A stretch of DNA of 64,000 bases from contig JALMGJ010000015.1 of NCBI GenBank assembly GCA_023362775.1, positions 10,375,501-10,439,500 of the forward strand. The letters are read 5' to 3'. The notes under the pieces are model-generated. The model was given only the letters and a program-made list of their open reading frames with translations, had not been told where the DNA came from and did no database searches. Both the position numbers and the translations under genes were made by a program. Positions 22,943 to 33,965 of this stretch are shown one piece after another. The first letter of the stretch is position 1; every line of letters starts with the position of its first letter. Source of the stretch: Charina bottae (Eukaryota; Chordata; Lepidosauria; Squamata; Charinaidae).

Positions 22943-24298
22943 ATCACATGGTGCCATCTAGCTACCTTCATATCTATAGAAGATATGGACACAGCCAATC
23001 AGAGCTATGAGAAAGCTTCGCTGGTAAAGAAAACAATTTGCAAATTTCACATGAGAAATCTGACAAATTCATCATTTTTGGATCCAAGAATAACAATGCA
23101 GTGCTGAATCTCTGTTTTCTAGCAGTAATAGAATTTTAAAGACAAGAGGAGCTGACCCTTGGAAAAAAGCCCAGTCGTTCCCCATCTGTAACTAGTGTGT
23201 ATTTCATTCAAATTGCATGACATTTTCAGTCATTCTACAAGCCCTCTAAAGGATCAGATCTGTCAAATATAAGATGGACAGTAAATGAGCTTCATCTTCT
23301 CTAAGCATTGCACCACTCATGCAGATGCACAGCCTAACTGCTTTCTAATTGTAAATACAAAGAAGTCTGTGAATTAACATGACACCTTTTTAGTGGTAGC
23401 AAAGCAAGTCATCGTTCTGTTAGATGCAAATGTGCAGGGTCAGATTTTCCCCTCAGACTCTTAATTATATTGCTTTCTATGTTCAGATCTGAGGATTCCA
23501 TGCATGAATTATTACAATCCCTCTAGTTTGGTGGAAAAGATGTATAGCTAACAGATACAGACTGTCATGCCGTTCATGGGGAACAAATATTTTACTGAAT
23601 GTGTCAGACTAGCTTCTGCTTTGGTGTGATTACTAACATTGATTTTTGTAGTTCAATCTATCAGACTCCAAGAATGTCGATCGCAGGAGATCATGCATAT
23701 GTGAGCTAGGATAGGCTCTTCATTGCTTTTCTGCCAAACCAAATTGGGCTGTTGCTTTAATAGCCTCAATGTTTTGCTACCAGTGAGCTAACCCAGAGTA
23801 GAAATGCTGGTGACTGAAAAGCATCTTCCACAACTTCTGAGGGCAAGGAGGCTGCACGAAGGAGCAGAGGGCAGGTCATATAGCAAAGAAAGTTCCATCT
23901 GCTCCTCAGCACTCGGCATCCATCACCTGAAGGATCTGCTTAACTCTACCTGATGGTGGAGCTGGCTCTGTGAAAATTGAGCTCATATCTTGTTTCTCAA
24001 TGGAGAGGTGGTTTGGATAAACCATTACGTTGAGTCATTATCTTAACAAAGCCTTAGAGACCAATAACAGAACCTGGACCACATACTTTATATACATGTT
24101 ATATGAAGTTACTAAAAAAAATTAAAAAAAAGATTGGGTTGGTCTCTGTCCCTATGTTCTGGCTTCTCTTACTTCAATAATGGCAGGGAGCCATAACAAT
24201 GCTGTTTTTTGTGCCAGTTGCCTAACCTATTGTCAAGGTAGTGCCAGGAGAATTTATTCTCTTTCTCTCTGTTTTTCAACTATTCTCATTCAATTTAA

Positions 24299-24299
<1 letters not shown>
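22943..24299. other. Unassigned DNA
   Basis: 1.36 kb with no recognised repeat or exon. Confidence 0.45.
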
Positions 24300-24340
<41 letters not shown>

Positions 24341-24350
24341 CGCGCGTGCG
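24300..24350. repeat. (TC)n(TG)n(CG) compound microsatellite
   Basis: Dinucleotide arrays joined end to end. Confidence 0.9.
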
Positions 24351-24787
24351 TTTAAGGAAATGGTAAGGAAATTGTCCTGATTTTGAGATGGTCAGCTACT
24401 TATGATTTGGCTTTTGACTTTCATTGTACAAAAGTATCTCCATTAGGCTGCAGCCTCTCTAGCATACTACATTTCCATTAACTCCCAAATGGTCAAATGT
24501 TTCATATAAATCCAAAGGAAATATGTAAGAAAGAATCTCTGCAATGGTGCTTTTTCCAGTCAGTGGAGAATAACTAGGGAAGCTAGAGAAAAATAAAGAG
24601 CTGTATACTATACCAGCATCTTTAACTATAAAGTAAAACACCACCAAAATAAATTCTAAAGAATTTCCACAGCAACACAACAATGATGTAGAAAAAAAAA
24701 AGAATTCTCTCTCACAGGGTAAGAAAGCTTCATGGTATTGAATTACATTTTAAAAGTGACGGTGATATTTGTATCCCAATTGCTAAA

Positions 24788-25354
24788 TTGCGCCAGTTGC
24801 ACCCCTTCCTGGATCGAGAGGCCCTCCGAACAGTCACTCATGCCCTTGTCATCTCTCATATAGATTATTACAACACGCTCTACATGGGGCTACCCTTGAA
24901 GAGTATCCGGAAGGTTCAGCTGGTCCGGAATGCAGCTACACGGGCAGTTACGGGTGCTATAAGATCAGCACATGTAACACTGCTGCTCCGCGAGCTGCAT
25001 TGGGTACCAGTTTGCTTCCGGGTCCAATTCAAGGTATTGGTTATCACCGTTAAAGCCCTACATGGCATGGGACCAGGGTATCTGAGGGACCGTCTCATCC
25101 CGATTACATCTACCCTCCCCACCCGGTCATGCAGGGAGGGCATGCTACGGACCCCGTCAATAAAAGAATTCCATCTAGCGGGGTCCAGGAGGCGTGCCTT
25201 CTCTGCGATAGCACCTGCCCTGTGGAATATCTTGCCCCCGGAGGTGAGGCAGGCGCCCTCCCTCCTGGCCTTCCGGAGGTCTTTAAACACCTGGTTCTGC
25301 TGCCTGGCTTGGGACAAAGGAAGTGATAGTTCCTCCTGGGGGTGGTTAGATTAG
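24788..25354 (+). pseudogene. CR1/L2-group RT, C-terminal fragment
   Basis: About 188 open codons covering the thumb-side and C-terminal region of the LINE protein. There is no catalytic YADD box, so it is non-functional although the frame is uninterrupted. An apparent start methionine is internal to the original ORF2. Confidence 0.85.
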
Positions 25355-25541
25355 TAATAACCTCCTTTTAAGATCTTTCCATCCTCTGGATTTTTATATT
25401 TCTATTTATTATGATATTGTATTTTAATGATTTATAGGTTTTTTAATTTTAATATTTATTGTAAACCGCCCAGAGTCTACTGCGGTAGAGATGGGCGGTG
25501 ATAAATTTGATTAATAAATAATAAATAAATAAATAAATAAA
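24788..25541 (+). mobile_element. CR1/L2-group LINE, 5'-truncated
   Basis: Encodes the last part of a reverse transcriptase (24788-25354) and a 3' UTR with the signature taaaccgcccagagtc...gatgggcgg, then an (AAAT)n tail to 25541. The protein shows the conserved blocks VISHIDYYNTLY, RELHWVPVCFRVQFK, GPGYLRDRL and RRRAFSAIAPALWNILPPEV. All upstream RT motifs, including the YADD box, are missing, as usual after incomplete reverse transcription. Clade within CR1/L2/L3 is not settled. Confidence 0.9.
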
Positions 25542-26533
25542 TTGATCTGAGAACTTCATGACTGAATATTTAGCAATGGGAAAACAAAAAGGACATGTAC
25601 TTAGTTTGATAAACTGTGCAGCAAAGTTAAATAACACAACACCATTCATTATGTACTGGGTAATTAAGCCATAATATGTTTTGTTTTGTTCTTTGATTAT
25701 TATATTATGGGATCCAAATTACTGTGATGGGTAAAATCACCATGATGCAGAAATCCAACCAATTATTGAATAAACTCTTAACAATCATTGCTAGTGTAAA
25801 CAGATAGCCACTCCCTAAGGGACTTTACAAGTTGAATCAAAGTTTTTCTTTGATAATCTCTGGGAAGTTTGTGATGGAGAGCTGCAAAATGGGGACTAGG
25901 AAGTTTCAAGTTGTCTTTGGGTGGCAAGTTGTCCATACCAACCCTAAAATTTGATGGCAATTGCAAGGCTTATTAAAAAGTATTGGCGTTTTCCATGGTA
26001 ATGTATTTTTAATAGTACATGAGCATCCTGTTTATGTTCCGTTAATTAGCTAAGCTTTTTCCATATGCATATCTTTTGCTGGACAATTTCATACTTGGAA
26101 TTGCCAATGTGTTGTTTTAGTGCATTAATAAATCCATCAAATATTGTTCACCTGTAAGTAATTATTATTATGATTATTTATGAAAGAAGACCAACTGAGC
26201 AGAGGTTATAAATAATAATCCATGTGCAGAAAATAAATATGATCCATGTGTCAGCATATCTTGTCATTTGAGGCTATGAGGAAGTGCTGCTGTTGATTAT
26301 AAATTAACAATAGCAAGGTGATCACTAATTTATGATGCAGTCAATGCTACAGCTGTGCGCACATGGTCTCAAACTATTCCCACTCACTACTGTGCTGATA
26401 TCTATCATCCGGTTCCAGAAAAATGCTTCTTTGTGTGTTTCAGAGTTGTTAAATTGTTTTTATTGTTGTGTCACAGAGAAGAGTGTGTCTTTCCACATTT
26501 TGCAGCCCCCCTGGCTGCTGAAACTTCCTGATC
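25542..26533. other. Unassigned AT-rich DNA
   Basis: 1 kb, no recognised repeat. 25980-26130 is TAATTA-rich but not otherwise assigned. Confidence 0.45.
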
Positions 26534-26618
26534 AGATCCAGATCCAGATCCAGATCCAGATCCAGATCCAGATCCAGATCCAGATCCAGATCCAGATCCA
26601 GATCCAGATCCAGATCCA
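26534..26618. repeat. (CAGATC)n hexanucleotide array
   Basis: About 14 perfect units. Glutamine-isoleucine and glycine-serine repeat frames over it come from the unit and are not evidence of a gene. Confidence 0.95.
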
Positions 26619-26831
26619 TACTTTAGTACCATGGACCAGCCATAATAACAAAATACATATATACAATATATCAATTAAGTAGGCCATTGCTCAAAGTACC
26701 AAGCATAACAACTGCAAACTACTGTAAATGTACTGTATCTGAAAAGCTGCTACTGCATTGTCAGGGCAATTATGAAAAATATAGCCATTTTCTCAGAAGC
26801 AGCTGAAATAAAGAAAGATACATAGCTAGCT

Positions 26832-27024
26832 CATCTTGGCTGGTCCCAAAATTAGGTAAGCAGGGTTGGTCATGACTAGTACTTTGATTAAAATCACCAG
26901 AAAATCCCAGAATATTTGGGAAGAAGGTGGTAACTACCCTCTTACATCTTATTGCCAAGGAAACAACTATATCCATGGACTCACCAAGATTCAAATTTGA
27001 TTCAAGGGAGACTTTACTTTTATA
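26832..27024 (+). mobile_element. 5S rRNA-derived SINE
   Basis: The head 'tcttggctggtccc..aattaggtaagcagggt...actagtactttgattaaaatcacca' follows 5S rRNA from its A-box region onward. The body (attgccaaggaaacaactatatccatgga) and tail (gggagactttactttta) match the copies at 15832 and 56430. It is diverged, and no TSD was found. Confidence 0.75.
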
Positions 27025-27895
27025 TAAAGTTCATCCATCCTGTCTGGCTTTTTCACTAACATTGGTCTTATACTCATGAGATAGGAATCTCTGTAAAATA
27101 GCAACATGAAAGTGCATATCTCACAATCTCTATTTTGTCCATTTCTCAAGGGCAGACATTCTCAGAAAATGGAATTTTCTTCCAACAAAGCCAAAGGTAA
27201 ACATTACATCTTGCCAGTGGAAAAGCTTTTCATCTGACTTCCTAATGTGGAAAAGCCCCACAGAGTTCCCTCCTGAGGCTTTTCTTAGGATTTAATTTAA
27301 CATAAACAAATATATTTTGCTAAGCATTGTACTGCCAGTCTGTTCTCCGCAGGGAGGGAGTCATCTATAAAGTCCATATTTTGTGGTTAACTGAACAAGA
27401 CTTACATGATTATTCTCATCACACTAAAGAACTATTCTAAAACACAATTACATGTACAAAACACACATATACATGAAACCCACCAAGGTACTTAAGAACA
27501 TACACAATTGGTTGACCTTAACAACTAAATGGTGACTATTTTAGAATTTATTTCTCTTGAAACAAATGATTCCTAACCTACAGACTAACTCCAAGCTAGA
27601 GGTGACTGTTTGATTTCAATCTTTCTTTAGTTTTAGTAATTGAAAGCATTGCACATTGGAGTCATCCTTCAATATGTATATGTATATGTATGTAATCAGC
27701 AATCTGTGAAGTGTGGTCCCAAATCATGCTAGTGACCTCCAAAGGCTGAGTGTGGATTTGAACCGAATCCTAGTCCAGGACCCTAAATTGCTCTGTATTT
27801 GGCACAATTACGAGGCAATTTCCCACCATTTTATTATATATTTAGTCTGTGAATCTATTCACTTTTGTGTTTTATTCCCTCTTAAATAGGGGTTC
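27025..27895. other. Unassigned DNA
   Basis: No recognised feature except a short (TATGTA)n run at about 27672-27692. Confidence 0.45.
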
Positions 27896-27908
27896 ATTAT
27901 GGCATATA

Positions 27909-27954
<46 letters not shown>

Positions 27955-28070
27955 AATAAATGATTTATATTGCAAGGTACCTACCTGCATTTTATGGCAT
28001 ATGTTTGTATGTGTGTGTGTGTGTGTATGAATAAATGATTTATATTGCAAGGTACCTACCTGCATTTGTG
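27896..28070. repeat. Tandem duplication containing (TG)n
   Basis: Two copies of a block reading ttatggcatatgttt-(TG)n-tatgaataaatgatttata-ttgcaaggtacctacctgcat. They differ mainly in TG length (about 24 versus 9 units). Confidence 0.9.
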
Positions 28071-28696
28071 CTTCAATTAATATTACATAAAAAGCATCAT
28101 TTCAAGACAATTTTAATAGATTCAAACTGGATTGGTCTTTCTCTCCCCCCCTCTTTTGATAGACACATTTAAACTGGTATTTTAGAGAAGGTGGGGGGGA
28201 AGCCATGAAGGAATTGGAAAGCCTTGCAGATTGTATACCCTCACGGCATGACAAAGTACTTTGGGAAGAAAATTAAAGAAAAGTGTAGAATTTCAAATAT
28301 GTTGGGTCTATTTTGGAAACAAAGACAGATGATTTACAGCTCAGGAATCTAAAGAAAAATTTGAATGACATGAATTTGGAACGTCAGGTCAAGACATACT
28401 TAACCACAGGCAATATGTGGAAAAAAGATTCCTTTTTTTATGTTTTTGCTTTACGAGAAGCTTCTTCTATGCAGATTTTTCTGTTTGTAGAAAATCATCT
28501 TATCTGGGCAAGGAATCCACTTTGAATCTGTTTATCTTATAGCAAATCATTTGGGAATTGTTATACCTGAATAAGCAAATGTAAAACAGCTCCCCTGCCT
28601 CAGACAATCATAAATAATAGTCCATCATTCAAATATACATGCACAATTAAGGGGGGAAAAATCAACAACCAGGAATGGTCATAAAAATAAACAATC
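28071..28696. other. Unassigned DNA
   Basis: No recognised feature. Confidence 0.45.
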
Positions 28697-29650
28697 TTTT
28701 TATTTATTTATTTGTTCGACTTATATCACCGCCCATCTCCCCCCACAAGGGGACTCTGGGCGGTTTACAACAAAGTTAGTTATTAAAAACATATAAAATA
28801 CAATATACCATTCTGAAATAAATTAGATATAAATATGTAAAATCCAAGAGGCTGTGATGTTATATTTAAAAGAGCTCTACGGCGCAAGCCACCCCAAGAA
28901 GAGCTATTACCCTTCCCATCCCAAGCGAGGTGGCAGGGCCAGGTCTTCAATTGCTTTTGGAAGGTCAGGAGTGTGGGGGCCTGCCTCACCTCCAGGGGGA
29001 AAATGGTCCAAAGGGCGGGTGCCACTGCCGAGAAGGCTCACCTCCTGGACCCCGTCAGATGGAACTCTTTTATAGATGGGATCCGTAGCAAGCCCTCTCT
29101 GCATGACCGGGTGGGGCGGGTCGATGTTCTGGGGATGAGACAGTCCCTCAGGTAACCTGGTCCCATGCCATGTAGGGGTTTAAAGGTGACAACCAACACC
29201 TTGAATTGGACCCGGAAGCAAACTGGTAACCAATGCAGCTCGCGCAGCAGAGGTGTCACATGTGCTGATCTTGGGGCACCCATAACTGCGCGCGCAGCTG
29301 CATTCTGGACCAGCTGAACCTTCCGGATACTCTTCAAGGGTAGCCCCATGTAGAGTGCATTGCAATAGTCTATATGGGAGATGACAAGGGCATGAGTGAT
29401 TGTACGGAGGGCATCCTGGTCCAGGAAAGGGCGTACCTGGCATACAACTCGAAGTTGCACAAACGCCCTTCTGGCCACGGCTGCCACCTGCTCTTTGAAC
29501 AGGAGTCGTGAGTCCAGAAGGACCCCCAGGTTCCGCACTGAGTCTGAATGGGGCAGTGCCACCCCACCCAGGTCTAAAGAAGACAACTCCCTGGATCCCC
29601 AGGCACCATCAATCCATAGCCACTCCGTCTTACCAGGGAGTAACTTATCA
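28697..29650 (-). mobile_element. CR1/L2-group LINE, 5'-truncated
   Basis: Minus-strand copy with an (AAAT)n tail at 28697-28714 and the 3' UTR signature (gtaaaccgcccagagtc, antisense at 28730-28770). The RT C-terminal region starts at a conserved LLPGKTEWLWID block and includes SVRNLGVLLDSRLL, VISHIDYCNALYMGLPL and RELHWLPVCFRVQFK. The reading frame is broken near 29030, splitting the product into two frames. Confidence 0.9.
29038..29650 (-). pseudogene. CR1/L2-group RT fragment, frameshifted
   Basis: About 200 codons of LINE RT C-terminal sequence ending near the TGSRR block. The rest (from about the APALWTIFPLEVRQAPTLL block) continues in another frame at 28783-29025. No YADD box is present. 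Other frames over this interval are shadows. Confidence 0.85.
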
Positions 29651-31417
29651 CCTTTTTCCCCAAAGGTGTGCACAACAATTCTGCTGCACTTTTTCTACCC
29701 ATTGTCATTTAATCTTATGAAAGACAATTTGATGTTGATCCCCCCCAGGGGAAAAGAAAAAGCTGAAATTGTGGGTGGAGTGTAGTATTCCTGCATTTAG
29801 TTGTAAGGTGGCCATATTGTACATATGAATGTCCCCTTTTCTCATGCCTTCCCTGGTCTCCTGTACTTACCTTAAGCTCCAAGGCAAAAATATCATAAGG
29901 AAATGCTTTCCCTGGATCTGTTTCAGCTTGAGAAGTGTGACAGCCAAGGAGATGCAGAGGGATATAAAAATGTGTGAAAGAAAACACCAGTAGTAAATCT
30001 GCAACAATTAATTTAAAAAAAAAAAACATTCACAAGAGAATTTTGAAATAAATTCTGAAGCACTTTGAGAATAGAACAGAAAACTAGGCACTTCTTTGAT
30101 AAGGAAAAATATCTGCCTTGCCGTTTTGAGCAACCACAATGCTGCTTTTGGCCCATCATTTTTACCACTAATAAAGCCCATGAAATGATACAATAGAAAG
30201 CCCTATTATTTCCCTTTCATTTCTGAATGAGTGAAAACCGAGTTGAAAGGGACCTATTTTATTCAATTCCATTAATTCAAAGATAAATTTTGAAGATGGG
30301 AGCATCCAGAGCAGACCAGAATGATATCAAATTCAGAAGTGTGCAGCCATTACGTACTTTCAGCTGCAACATAAGTTCCAGCATTGACATGATGAGTTCA
30401 CCATTTGCATTTCATCTTTTGCCCTTCCCTGCAGAAGTCCATGTTGGAGTTTAATCCAATGCTTCATCCAGGAAATAGCAGAGGTGTGCAAATTGCTAAT
30501 ACTGCTGTCCATTTGACTGTCTTCATTGCAGAATAAAATATACAGAACTGATTTTTCTCCTACACATTTTTTAAAATCATAAAACATCTTGTAACAGTTT
30601 ACATTTGTAACATCTCATAACATTCAGAAGCTTTTTACACATTTCCCCTTAATTTATATAACTGTTGATCTAAATTGCCCAGGAACCTCTTTATTATTTT
30701 TTTAATTAAAAACCATTATTCTTCCATACTTTAATCTGTTAATTATCCTGATACAGGCTTTTTAAATACAAATTCCCCCAAAGGAAGTTTGTTTATAAAC
30801 AACTAATGTTTGAAGTTTCCATGCAACTTTCATTTGCTGCACAGAGAAGTCTGTTGGGAATGAAACACACAATTTTTTTCCAGCAGAATTCATGGCACAG
30901 CTCTATTGCATTTCTAGCCTATTGAAGTTATGAAGATGACATGAAGATCTGGCATTAAGTTCTTGTCAATGAAAGCTAAATATGGTCTCACATGGTAACT
31001 TTGCAGTTGTATGGGATAAGCAAACATTAAATCAGTGTCTAGTGCTGATCTTGTTCAGCTCAACTCAGGGCAGGGCAGGTGATTCGTCTTGCTGAGTATT
31101 TATAATAGAATTTAAGTACCAGCCAACACCTCCTCTCTTGTAAAGAACATTTGTAAGAATTTCAAGTGCTTTAGGCTACTGGATGAAAGACTCTAGCATG
31201 TGCCTCTCAGTTATATTTCCACATTATTAGGTGAAGAAAGAAATGCTTACACAATTAAATCAATAGATCTGAGCCTCATGAGTGCTCTAATGGCTGCAAA
31301 GATTTGAAACTGTATTTAATGAATGCTCAGTCAAAAAACAAAACATGTTTTTATGCCCACTCAAAACAAATATATACCTGTTGGAAACTAGCTTAAAAAA
31401 ACACGGGGAGAGAGAAA
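29651..31417. other. Unassigned DNA
   Basis: 1.75 kb, no recognised repeat or exon. Confidence 0.45.
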
Positions 31418-31443
31418 AACTGCAACAACAACAACAACAACAA
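31418..31443. repeat. (CAA)n microsatellite
   Basis: About 8 units. Confidence 0.85.
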
Positions 31444-31837
31444 CCTCAACATCTAATGCAACATCAAGAGTCAAACCCCAGCCAGCCATTAAATGAAAAA
31501 CAAACAATTAAATTATTTGTTCCTTTTAAAATAAGCAAGGTCAATTGATAAATTGTCATGGTGAAGTTAATAAAATGTTCTGTTTATTTTGAAAAGAATT
31601 CACCCAGGTTTGGTTTAATCAAAGAAAGGGGCCTTCTTGGTGTTTTTAATTGTTTTAATTTTAATTTAATTTTAATTTAATTTAATTTTATTGATTTGAT
31701 TTTGCTGGAACTTCAAGAAGCACTAGAGAGAGAGAGATGTGTGTAAATCAATACAGAACTGAAAGGAGCAGTCATATTGCTTAATCAAGGATTAATCAGG
31801 GATCAGTACAGGGCTCTATAACTGAGAAGGCTTCCAA
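31444..31837. other. Unassigned DNA
   Basis: Contains a (TTTTAATTTAA)-like AT block at about 31650-31690. Otherwise nothing recognised. Confidence 0.45.
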
Positions 31838-32867
31838 ATTGAGTATATACATCTCCGTCCCGGGTGAAGTAAGTGATGCGGTCAATGCCTTATCTCAGTG
31901 CCTGGAGGCTGTGGGGGTCTGGATGGGGAACAACAGGCTTCTGAACCCTGGTAAGACGGAGTGGCTGTGGATTGATGGCCCCCCTGGATCCGGGAAGTTG
32001 TCATCTTTGGTTCTGGGGGGGGTTGCACTACCCCACTCGGATCCAGTGCGGAATCTGGGGGTCCTCCTGGACTCGCGACTCCTGCTCGAAGAGCAGGTAG
32101 CAGTCGTGGCCAGGAGGGCCTTTGCACAGCTGCGAGTTGTGCGCCAGTTACGCCCTTTCCTGGATCGGGAGGCCATCCGAACAGTCACTCACGCCCTTGT
32201 CATCTCCCGTATAGACTATTGTAATGCGCTCTACATGGGGCTACCCTTGAAGAGTATCCGGAAGCTTCAGCTGGTGCAGAATGCAGTGGCGCGAGCAGTT
32301 ATGAGTGCCAGCAGATCGGCACATGTGACACCCCTGCTACGCGAGCTGCATTGGGTGCCAGTTTGCTTCCGGGTCCAATTCAAGGTGTTGGTGATTACCT
32401 TTAAAGCCCTACATGGCATAGGACCAGGGTACCTGAGGGACCGTCTCGTCCCGATAACGTCGACCCGCCCCACCTGTGCATGCAGAGAGGGCATGCTTAG
32501 GACCCCCTCAACAAGAGAATTCCATCTAGCGGGGTCCAGGAGGCGTGCCTTCTCTGCGATAGCGCCTGCCTTGTGGAATATTCTGTCCCCGGAGGTGAGA
32601 CTGGCCCCCTCCCTCCTGGCCTTTCAGAAGGCCCTTAAGACCTGGCTCTGCCACCTGGCCTGGGACAACGGAGGTGGTAGTGCCTCCTGGGGTTGGCTGG
32701 CCTCATAGCTCCACGATCTATTCTGCGGGTCCAAGTCCAATTTGGATTTTATTTTATTATGTTTTGTTTGTGTTTTTAGATATTTTGTATAGTTTTTAAA
32801 TTTTTATTTATTGTAACCCGCCCAGAGTCCCTTGCTTGGGAGATGGGCGGGGAATAAATTTGAAAAA

Positions 32868-32902
<35 letters not shown>

Positions 32903-32903
32903 A
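31838..32903 (+). mobile_element. CR1/L2-group LINE, best-preserved copy
   Basis: A 5'-truncated LINE of about 1.07 kb: a long open RT C-terminal frame, 3' UTR with taacccgcccagagtcc and gatgggcgggg, and an (AAAT)n tail of about 10 units (32862-32903). It retains more upstream sequence than the other copies (IYISVPGEVSDAV, CLEAVGVWMG). It is high in GC and CpG compared with its surroundings, a sign of younger age. Confidence 0.92.
31839..32708 (+). CDS. CR1/L2-group RT, partial open frame of 289 codons
   Basis: A continuous frame with no internal stop, ending at a natural TAG. Blocks in order: GEVSDAVNALSQCLEAV (about residues 8-24), LLNPGKTEWLWIDG (about 33-46), PVRNLGVLLDSRLLLEEQVA (about 68-87), LVISRIDYCNALYMGLPLKS (about 118-137), RELHWVPVCFRVQFKVLV (about 168-185), GPGYLRDRL (about 195), RRRAFSAIAPALWNIL (about 233-248). 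The catalytic palm motifs lie upstream of the truncation, so no active enzyme is encoded. It is a LINE relic rather than a host gene, and the ATG is internal to the former ORF. Confidence 0.85.
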   Translation: MSIYISVPGEVSDAVNALSQCLEAVGVWMGNNRLLNPGKTEWLWIDGPPGSGKLSSLVLGGVALPHSDPVRNLGVLLDSRLLLEEQVAVVARRAFAQLRVVRQLRPFLDREAIRTVTHALVISRIDYCNALYMGLPLKSIRKLQLVQNAVARAVMSASRSAHVTPLLRELHWVPVCFRVQFKVLVITFKALHGIGPGYLRDRLVPITSTRPTCACREGMLRTPSTREFHLAGSRRRAFSAIAPALWNILSPEVRLAPSLLAFQKALKTWLCHLAWDNGGGSASWGWLAS

Positions 32904-33288
32904 ATATTAAAAGGACTTGCCCTGGGCCTCCTGACATTTTTCCCACTGGAAATTCTTGGTGGAGAAATAAATAAATAAAAATAAGAATCAGGACACAGTC
33001 CTACATCTGAAAGAGCTCATAATATAATAGCTTGCTAGGTTCCCCTTAAAGAATTTCAAAGGTAATATTTAAAAGCCATCCAGAAGTGAAGATGCTTTGA
33101 TGCTGATTGATCATTGGTTTTGGTGATATTAAGATGATATTAACAGAGTTCCACAACCCTTTATCAATGGTATGAAAGATATACATGTGATTTTGACCCA
33201 TGCGTGAAAAATTTCAGTTGTTACCAGAACGATATAGTTGTGAAGACAATGAATTTAGGTATATTCAGCTGCTGTGGCTTCTTGCTGA
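32904..33288. other. Unassigned DNA
   Basis: Holds a short (AAAT)n run at about 32965-32985. Nothing else recognised. Confidence 0.45.
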
Positions 33289-33346
33289 CCTCTCCTCTCC
33301 TCTCCTCTCCTCTCCTCTCCTCTCCTCTCCTCTCCTCTCCTCTCCC
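33289..33346. repeat. (CTCTC)n microsatellite
   Basis: About 11 perfect pentanucleotide units (tctcc). Confidence 0.95.
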
Positions 33347-33599
33347 GAAATGGATTCCTAACTGTACTTCATCTAATAGCAAACTAGACAGTGTTCTATC
33401 ATTTAGGTGCTGCACACTGTCCTTTCAAACACTTAAGTAATATTAGATGCAGTTGGACACATACAATAATATAATATGTTTCTTTGGAGCTATGTCCCTG
33501 GCTACTCATTAAGATGTCAAAACCTATGATTCCAAAGCAGTTGCTAGAATGCACAGATAAGGTCAAATTCCCCCTGCCCACAAATCATGGCTCATACCT

Positions 33600-33965
33600 A
33601 CATAATTACCTCTCTGGATTGAATCTGCCTACCCAGTGTGATTGGGAAGAGAGGGGTACCCGAAATCCCTTCTTTACTGGAATGCCATCTTCAGGGACCC
33701 CACAGGTCAGCTTTTTTAGATTTGGCCTCCCCTCTATGGGACAGCATATTCCTATACCCAACTGCCTTTCCTCTTATTGGTCTTCTGAAGGTCCATAAAG
33801 ATTTGGCTGATTAGGGAAAGCATTGTGGAATTTGGAAGTTTGCCAACCCATATGCTGCTATGGTATGTTGGTTAGATTTTTTTTACCTTATTGATGTTTT
33901 AATCTTATGTTTTAGCATTTTGTAAGCTACTCAGAGTCTATGGGAATTGTTTGGCATAGAAGCCT
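33600..33965 (+). mobile_element. Old CR1/L2-group LINE 3' end
   Basis: A degraded frame (SFFRFGLPSMGQHIPIP..., near 33710-33780) resembles the usual C-terminal block 'FSxxxPxLWNxLPP'. The following 'ttttgtaagctactcagagtctatggg' resembles the 3' UTR signature of the younger copies. Heavily mutated. Confidence 0.45.

Noticed and set aside
24916..25317. 133-codon minus-strand ORF
   Set aside because: Shadow of the CR1/L2-group RT on the plus strand; similar shadows occur over the copies at 28854-29785 and 31882-32494.
26832..26925. 5S rRNA gene
   Set aside because: Diverged 5S-like head joined to a SINE body that recurs at 15832 and 56430.
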